64,000 bases of DNA, taken from Rhynchonema sp. JSB1_4. Lineage: Eukaryota > Nematoda > Chromadorea > Monhysterida > Xyalidae. Below the pieces are notes generated by a model that saw only the letters and a list, made by a program, of their open reading frames with translations, searched no databases and was not told the DNA's origin. The position numbers and the translations under genes are program-made. The stretch covers positions 1 through 64,000 of the forward strand of contig JASAMV010000354.1 in assembly GCA_030248065.1 (NCBI GenBank), written 5' to 3'. The stretch's first letter is position 1. The number at the start of each line of letters is the position of its first letter. Below are positions 59,290-64,000 of this stretch, piece by piece.

Positions 59290-62200
59290 ATGGCTCCAAC
59301 GCGAACGAAGCGTTTGACGAACAAATCCCAATCGCCGGCGGTTATTCGTCCAAGCCGCGGTGAGACCGCGACCACACAATCGACCACAGCACGACCGCGG
59401 ACCACTTCCACGCCGGTGCCGTCTGAGCTATTCGAAGCGATTTATGAGGTTAGTGAAACGGGAAAAGCTTGAATCGGGACCGATTTTTAATTGTGCTGCT
59501 GTTTTATGGTGGTGTTGGTGGGGGTCATGATTTGGTTCCGCCCTGAAAAGCAAGCTTGATCCAAAGCCTCATTTTGAAGCCTAACTGCGAGTGCTCAACG
59601 GAATCTATAAAAATTTTGGAGGGCAGTATGCATCATGCATACGACATCATTTCGCTGTTGTAGTTTTTTTCTTAGACCGTTTGTGCAGCCCGCACTTGGG
59701 TACTGCGCCTCCGAAGGGACAGTCGTCTAGCTGTTTCTCGAATGTCCGTGCACCTGTCCATGTCAGATCCTAAGGAACGATTAAAAAAAGTTGTATCATG
59801 TGACTGAAACTGGCCCACGCTCGTACACGTAACCAAGCAACCATGCGGAAGCTGTGTATGGCCGGCGCGCACTTCTTTTGCTTGAGAGCACACTGTTTAA
59901 ATCATTTATCAACGTTGCCGTTTTCATAGGCAAGCTGCACATTTAATGCTGTTATGAACAAGCTGCAAAATCAATCTTTGATTCAGAACTGGATGTTTAG
60001 ACGTTTTGTTCTTTGTCCTTGCTGTCCTCTGACTGTAGTTTCCGTCCCTTTGTAACTTTTAATTGCTTTTGTCATGTCAGTGTTAGATCCTGGGTAAAAA
60101 TGAATAACTGAAACTGAACCGAGTGGAGCCACGCATTTTTTCATTGCTCTTTCTTTTATGTCTTCAGTGACCGAATGGGCTCCAAATATAAAGCGTGTCA
60201 CTTTTTATGTGCGCATATCATTTTCAGTTGTTGAAGTGGACCGATTTCGATCGAACAGCTGTTGCGCTGGAGAACGAATGTCAAATGCGGCATGTCAGGG
60301 TGCGAAAGGGAGACAATCAGATTCGCACCAGACAATCCGTGAAACCGGAGGTCAGTTGAAAAAACCAACTTTCTGCAAACACGGCCAAGAAGGAAACATT
60401 TTCTGGCAAAAGGAATCAATTCAGTTCATGTAAATGTACTCACGTTCATGGTTTGGCTGGCTGTGTGGTTGGGCACAGGGTTGGGCAAAAAACGTTTTTA
60501 AAATCGTTTTTTAAAAGCGTTTTTTAAAACGATTTTTTTAAAAACGCCCAGATGGCTAAAATATGCCCCAAAACAGTATAAAAACGCTCATGTTGGGAAG
60601 AAAACGTGGTTAAGAAGTAATTCTACATATGTGTTCTGAGGCAAAATAAGCGAGTTTCAACCCATTTCTAGCGAGTAACATCCCATATCAGAGCCGCATC
60701 ATGGGACCAACTTTGGCCGGGGGTCATCATTGAAAGTCAAACTCCGTATATCGACGTATCTCGACGAAGTAAAAATTTGTCGAAAATTTTTTGAAAAAAA
60801 TGGGACAAAAAATTGATCTTCTCTGAAAATTAGGGTACTTTCCCTGAAAAAATCAGGGGAAATCAAGGAAATTCAGGATTTAAAAAAACGAAAACGATCC
60901 AGACGTTTTTTTAAAAAAAACGTCGTTTTTTAAGAAAAAACGCCGCCGTTTTTTTTGCCCAACCCTGGTTGGACATTCATTTCTGACACATTGTTGTGTC
61001 TTTTGAACACAAGTGAAAGCATGCCAATAAATACACGCAAACGTAATAAAAAACTATTTTTCAGAAAAACGACCAATTTTTTCCAGTTCGAAAACTTAAA
61101 TTCTGTACGTTGCAGCAACGTTTGATGAACGCTTTTGACAAGGGTGATGGTGACGAATTCTTTGACGTTTGGGAACGTGTGCTCGGCGCACAAACCAAGG
61201 AGAATCAGGCGAAAATACTCAAATTCTATCTGACCGTCTACTTCATTAGCGAACCGTTGCGCGAAACTGACGCTGTTGGTTTTTATGCATCTCTTTGTTT
61301 TTGTTACGTTACATCTGTTGTCCACCTTTTCAATAGTATATAGGTGTACGTTGATAAACTAAAAAAAGAGGAATAATGTTGATGAGTCATTTTGTAAAAC
61401 CGTGTTTTTTATCTGGGTCTTTATGAGTTCTCTGGGAACAACTTTATAATACTACTTTTACCAAAATCAGAACTGTCGGTAAATCCAGAAATGTCCCGCA
61501 AACAATCTCATTGTGCATGTACAATACATCAGAGGCAATGACCCCCTGGTTCGCAATTACTTCTTCGCTGGCATTGTTGTCTACGCAACACATCCAAAGC
61601 AGATCCTACCCATCTCGGTTCGCTCACAGTTTTCGCGAATCGCTTTGAATCCTGACCATAGTGGTGATCAAGCGGTACCCATCAGACCAACCGGATTTCT
61701 ATGAATTTCCAGCAGCGAAATGCGGGTCGCGCCGTTATCACGAGTTTGAGACGATATTTGGAGAAAGGCGCTGGCAAAACGATGATGAACTCGAAAGAGC
61801 TCAACAGCTACTTCGACCTGTCAACAAGCACCAATCCGGAACGTTCGAAACTGTTCAGAGAATTGTCGGAGGTCAGAAAGCTTTCATCTAAAACTTCCTA
61901 CTTTGCAAACCCGTCGTCATTAACCTAAGGGGTTGGGTTCAAACTTTCTATACGGTTTGTATTGGCGTCTTCCGTGAAGCACGTCGCCTTTAACCTAAAC
62001 ATCGATGATTTTGGAATTGCTGAAACATCAGGATCGTTGGAAATTGATGGTTCGAGACAAGCTGAGTTCGTACTTGAAAGCGGAACTGCCACCCGATCAG
62101 CAGAACATCGAGCCAACACTGCTCAAACTTTGGGTTCGTTTGATGGTCAAATTCCTTCGGCTTTTCTAGAGACCAGGCTTTTTTCGTTCATTCCAGCAAG

Positions 62201-63779
62201 CATAAGTTCACTAGTCGCATTCTCGACGACTGTTCGAATCTAACGGATGATGAAAACGATTGAAAAATAAAAGTCTGAAATTCATCCCGCCGTGTTTTCA
62301 GCGACTGCGTGACACATCGGTTTCATCAAATAAACGCACAGTTTCCCCGAAACGTCTGCGGTCCAAGCGAAATAGCAGCGATTCGGTCCGATCCGGGGAC
62401 ACGGTAATCTTGGTGAAGAAACCGCCAAGTCGCCGAGTACATCGGGGCCACAAGGAGAGCAGGCCGGGCACGGGTACCATCAGGAAGAGCACGAAGGGCG
62501 CGACGAAGGGCAAGGCTGCTGCTGCGGCTGCGTCAGGTGCGCCACGACAATTCTTATCTATTCTTTGTAAGTATGAGTGCTGTATCGCAGTTGTTTTCGG
62601 TGGTTGCCCGTTTTGACCGACTTTCACAGCCGGACGGTGCACCAGGTCATCGTCAGTGCGGATGCACCAGATGACAACGTGACTTTAAAGGCAACTGTGA
62701 GATGGGTCTAGGTTTGCTTGCGTAAAACATCAGATACACACATGAAGCACAGTAAAAGCATTATAAAATGGAGGTAAACCAGTCAATTTATCATTCCAGC
62801 TGATGTTTCACAAGTGACAACGTCTGACGCAAAGTCTGGTGACGAGAAAGCTGCAAAATCGTCCACGAGCAATAAAGCGGAATTATTGACAGCCAGAAAA
62901 CAGTGCGATGAACTTCAGGTGACTGAATCTCTCAGTTATGTTTTTTGTAAAACTTTTTTTGCATTTTTTAAAATATTTCTTTCACAAATAATTGTCATTC
63001 TCGGAATGTTTTAGGATGAATATGGAAAACTTGTGGAAATCACCGCCGAGCTGCTTGAAGTACTCGAAAAGTCGGTATCCGGGCAGAAGGTGGGCACTGT
63101 TATTCAAGGAGCCTTAATTTTGGTAAATATTTTATCAATAACTACCAACCAATTTTAGATCCCCGAAGAATACCTTCAGCAAATCTCCAAGAAACTGTCG
63201 GGTGCTAAATGCGAATCAACGAATGGGCCGAAAGGCAGCAACAATAAATTGAGCGAAAAGGTTGGGCGCGACTTGTAATAATTATAATAATTTATAGATT
63301 TACCGATGGCACTTAAGGTTGACCAGCGTAAAACTAATTTATCAGAAACAGCGTCTGGGGCTACAACTTTATGACGCGTTCTATGATACAATCGTCACTG
63401 TTCACCACATTTGCATTACGCTGTCCTGTACGCCACGCAGGTGACCCAAATCAGCAGTCAAGCAGCGGCGGCGCGTGCCAGCCGATCACCAGCGGTGTCG
63501 GTCGAGCGCGCTGGCACTTACGACAAGATCAGCACGGCATCAAGCGCGAGTACGACAGGCGGAGGGAGTGTCGCGCGTGTCGGCAGCAATGCGAGCAATG
63601 CGACAGCCACTGTCGGGAACACGAGTGTCGGCACGCGACAACAACCAGGGTCACCGCCATTTCGATCACTACGACCGTCGACCGCTACCATTCGCAAATT
63701 GCCGGACGCCGATCAGTCGATGAAATCTGCGCCGTCGGCCAAGTTAGTCGATTGGATACAGTCTGTGTGTTCGTTCTAG
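59290..63779 (+). CDS. ARMC9-like protein (LisH/coiled-coil half, no armadillo repeats)
   Basis: Exons: 59290-59448, 60228-60350, 61116-61274, about 61535-61645, 61713-61871, 62032-62145, 62302-62536, 62800-62918, 63015-63089, 63159-63260 and 63441-63779, giving about 560 residues. All phases agree except around exon 4, whose donor I could not place. Blocks in ARMC9 order are recognisable: LMNAFDKGDGDEFFDVWERV followed by KILKFYLTVYF (the region after LisH), TPWFAITSSL with a Pro-Ser-x-Phe block, and near the end LVEITAELLEVLEKSVSG then IPEEYLQQISKKL. In ARMC9 the armadillo repeats follow this point. Here a Ser/Thr/Ala-rich tail ends at WIQSVCSF, and a basic disordered insert (RSKRNSS; KGATKGKAAAAAA) lies in the middle. 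ARMC9 works at the ciliary base and tip with TOGARAM1, so a ciliary role is plausible. A hAT relic lies in intron 2. Confidence 0.75.
60476..60967. mobile_element. Non-autonomous hAT element, copy B
   Basis: The CAGGGTTGGGCAAAAAACG start and the inverse CGTTTTTTTTGCCCAACCCTG end are flanked by 8-mers GTTGGGCA and GTTGGACA, a target duplication with one mismatch. The interior is rich in AAAACG/CGTTTT runs and non-coding. It lies in intron 2 of the ARMC9-like gene. The short CAGGGTTGGGCAAAA... stretch near 13991 in the Rab gene is a partial relative. Confidence 0.82.
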
Positions 63780-64000
63780 CGGACTGACCGGTATGTCATG
63801 TAGTGACGTAGTGACATTGTTTGGGTGATATCCGAACGAATCGGGGACCTGCCTTTGGTCACGTGAATTTCGTCAATAAACGACATTTGTAGCTTTGCTG
63901 ATGCCACTATAATTCGAATGCGGTGTAACAAGTTGTTTGCTATACATTGTACACACGTATACAGTAGCTGTCTGTAGAAAACATTTACGGCTGGTCAAAC
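63780..64000. other. Downstream flank at window end
   Basis: 3' flank of the ARMC9-like gene. It includes CTGCCTTTGGTCACGTGA followed by AACGACATTT, a member of a short dispersed repeat also seen near 10045 and 49252. An AATAAA lies at about 63876. Confidence 0.5.

Larger units (their letters stand above)
709..62810. repeat. Dispersed 10-mer TGATGTTTCA / TGAAACATCA, at least 23 copies
   Basis: Exact copies start at 709, 830, 1147, 1667, 1752, 3212, 3353, 5119, 5234, 5316, 13689, 14596, 15672, 21160, 21768, 31769, 35619, 41111, 45827, 54734, 57577, 62021 and 62801. Many more share the 8-mer core ATGTTTCA, most often as GAATGTTTCA. Copies fall in introns, intergenic DNA, just after or across stop codons, and in a few exons. 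Some precede an acceptor. No fixed spacing or orientation is seen. Confidence 0.85.

Noticed and set aside
1..64000. CRISPR arrays, rRNA genes, prophage, viral copies, bacterial operons
   Set aside because: None seen. The spliced genes and animal domain types exclude a prokaryotic origin, and no viral replication or capsid domain was recognised.

Overview
This is a nuclear genomic window from a small-bodied animal, not a prokaryote or a virus. Genes are split into many short exons (typically 60-350 nt). Acceptors are dominated by TTTCAG, donors are GT with a few GC, and introns run from about 50 nt to over 1 kb. Short transposon relics lie in introns and between genes. Several genes start just after an acceptor-like TTTCAG with no visible upstream exon, which would fit spliced-leader trans-splicing. 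The gene content (ShKT-like secreted proteins, VWA and sushi-type proteins, a glutamate-receptor-like channel) and the TTTCAG signal suggest an ecdysozoan such as a tardigrade or nematode. That placement is inference. I rebuilt the exon models by hand from reading frame, splice sites and intron phase. Where exon lengths and phases all agree I treat a model as reliable.

Layout, left to right: an FHA-domain coiled-coil protein (837-6389, minus) with a Ly6-type GPI protein nested in one of its introns on the other strand (1648-2275, plus); a TIR element (7379-7608); a secreted ShKT-type protein (8246-10005, minus); a Rab-family GTPase with a Leu in place of the catalytic Gln (12852-15798, plus); a rhodopsin-like GPCR carrying a hAT relic in an intron (16373-18976, plus); a single-exon ionotropic-receptor-like channel (19279-20568, minus); an AANAT-type acetyltransferase (20942-22366, minus); a repeat-rich stretch with a few orphan exons (22.4-26.1 kb); an 11-finger zinc-finger protein (26110-31969, plus); a three-VWA surface protein (33018-38621, minus); two tandem sushi-like secreted paralogues (39869-42977 and 44155-47651, plus); a p62/sequestosome-like autophagy receptor (48788-52774, minus); two tandem cysteine-rich ShKT-like secreted proteins, one with freshly duplicated exon cassettes (53787-54732 and 55781-58048, plus); and an ARMC9-like ciliary protein without its armadillo part (59290-63779, plus).

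These are independent eukaryotic genes and not an operon. Two themes recur. One is secreted or surface cysteine-rich proteins made by module and exon duplication. The other is cilium-, traffic- and quality-control-related proteins (FHAD1-like, Rab, p62, ARMC9-like). The most striking non-gene signal is a 10-mer, TGATGTTTCA or its complement. It occurs at least 23 times, against about 0.1 expected by chance. It sits in introns, intergenic DNA, 3' ends and some exons, and a one-base variant sits in the inner arms of foldback elements and in MITEs.
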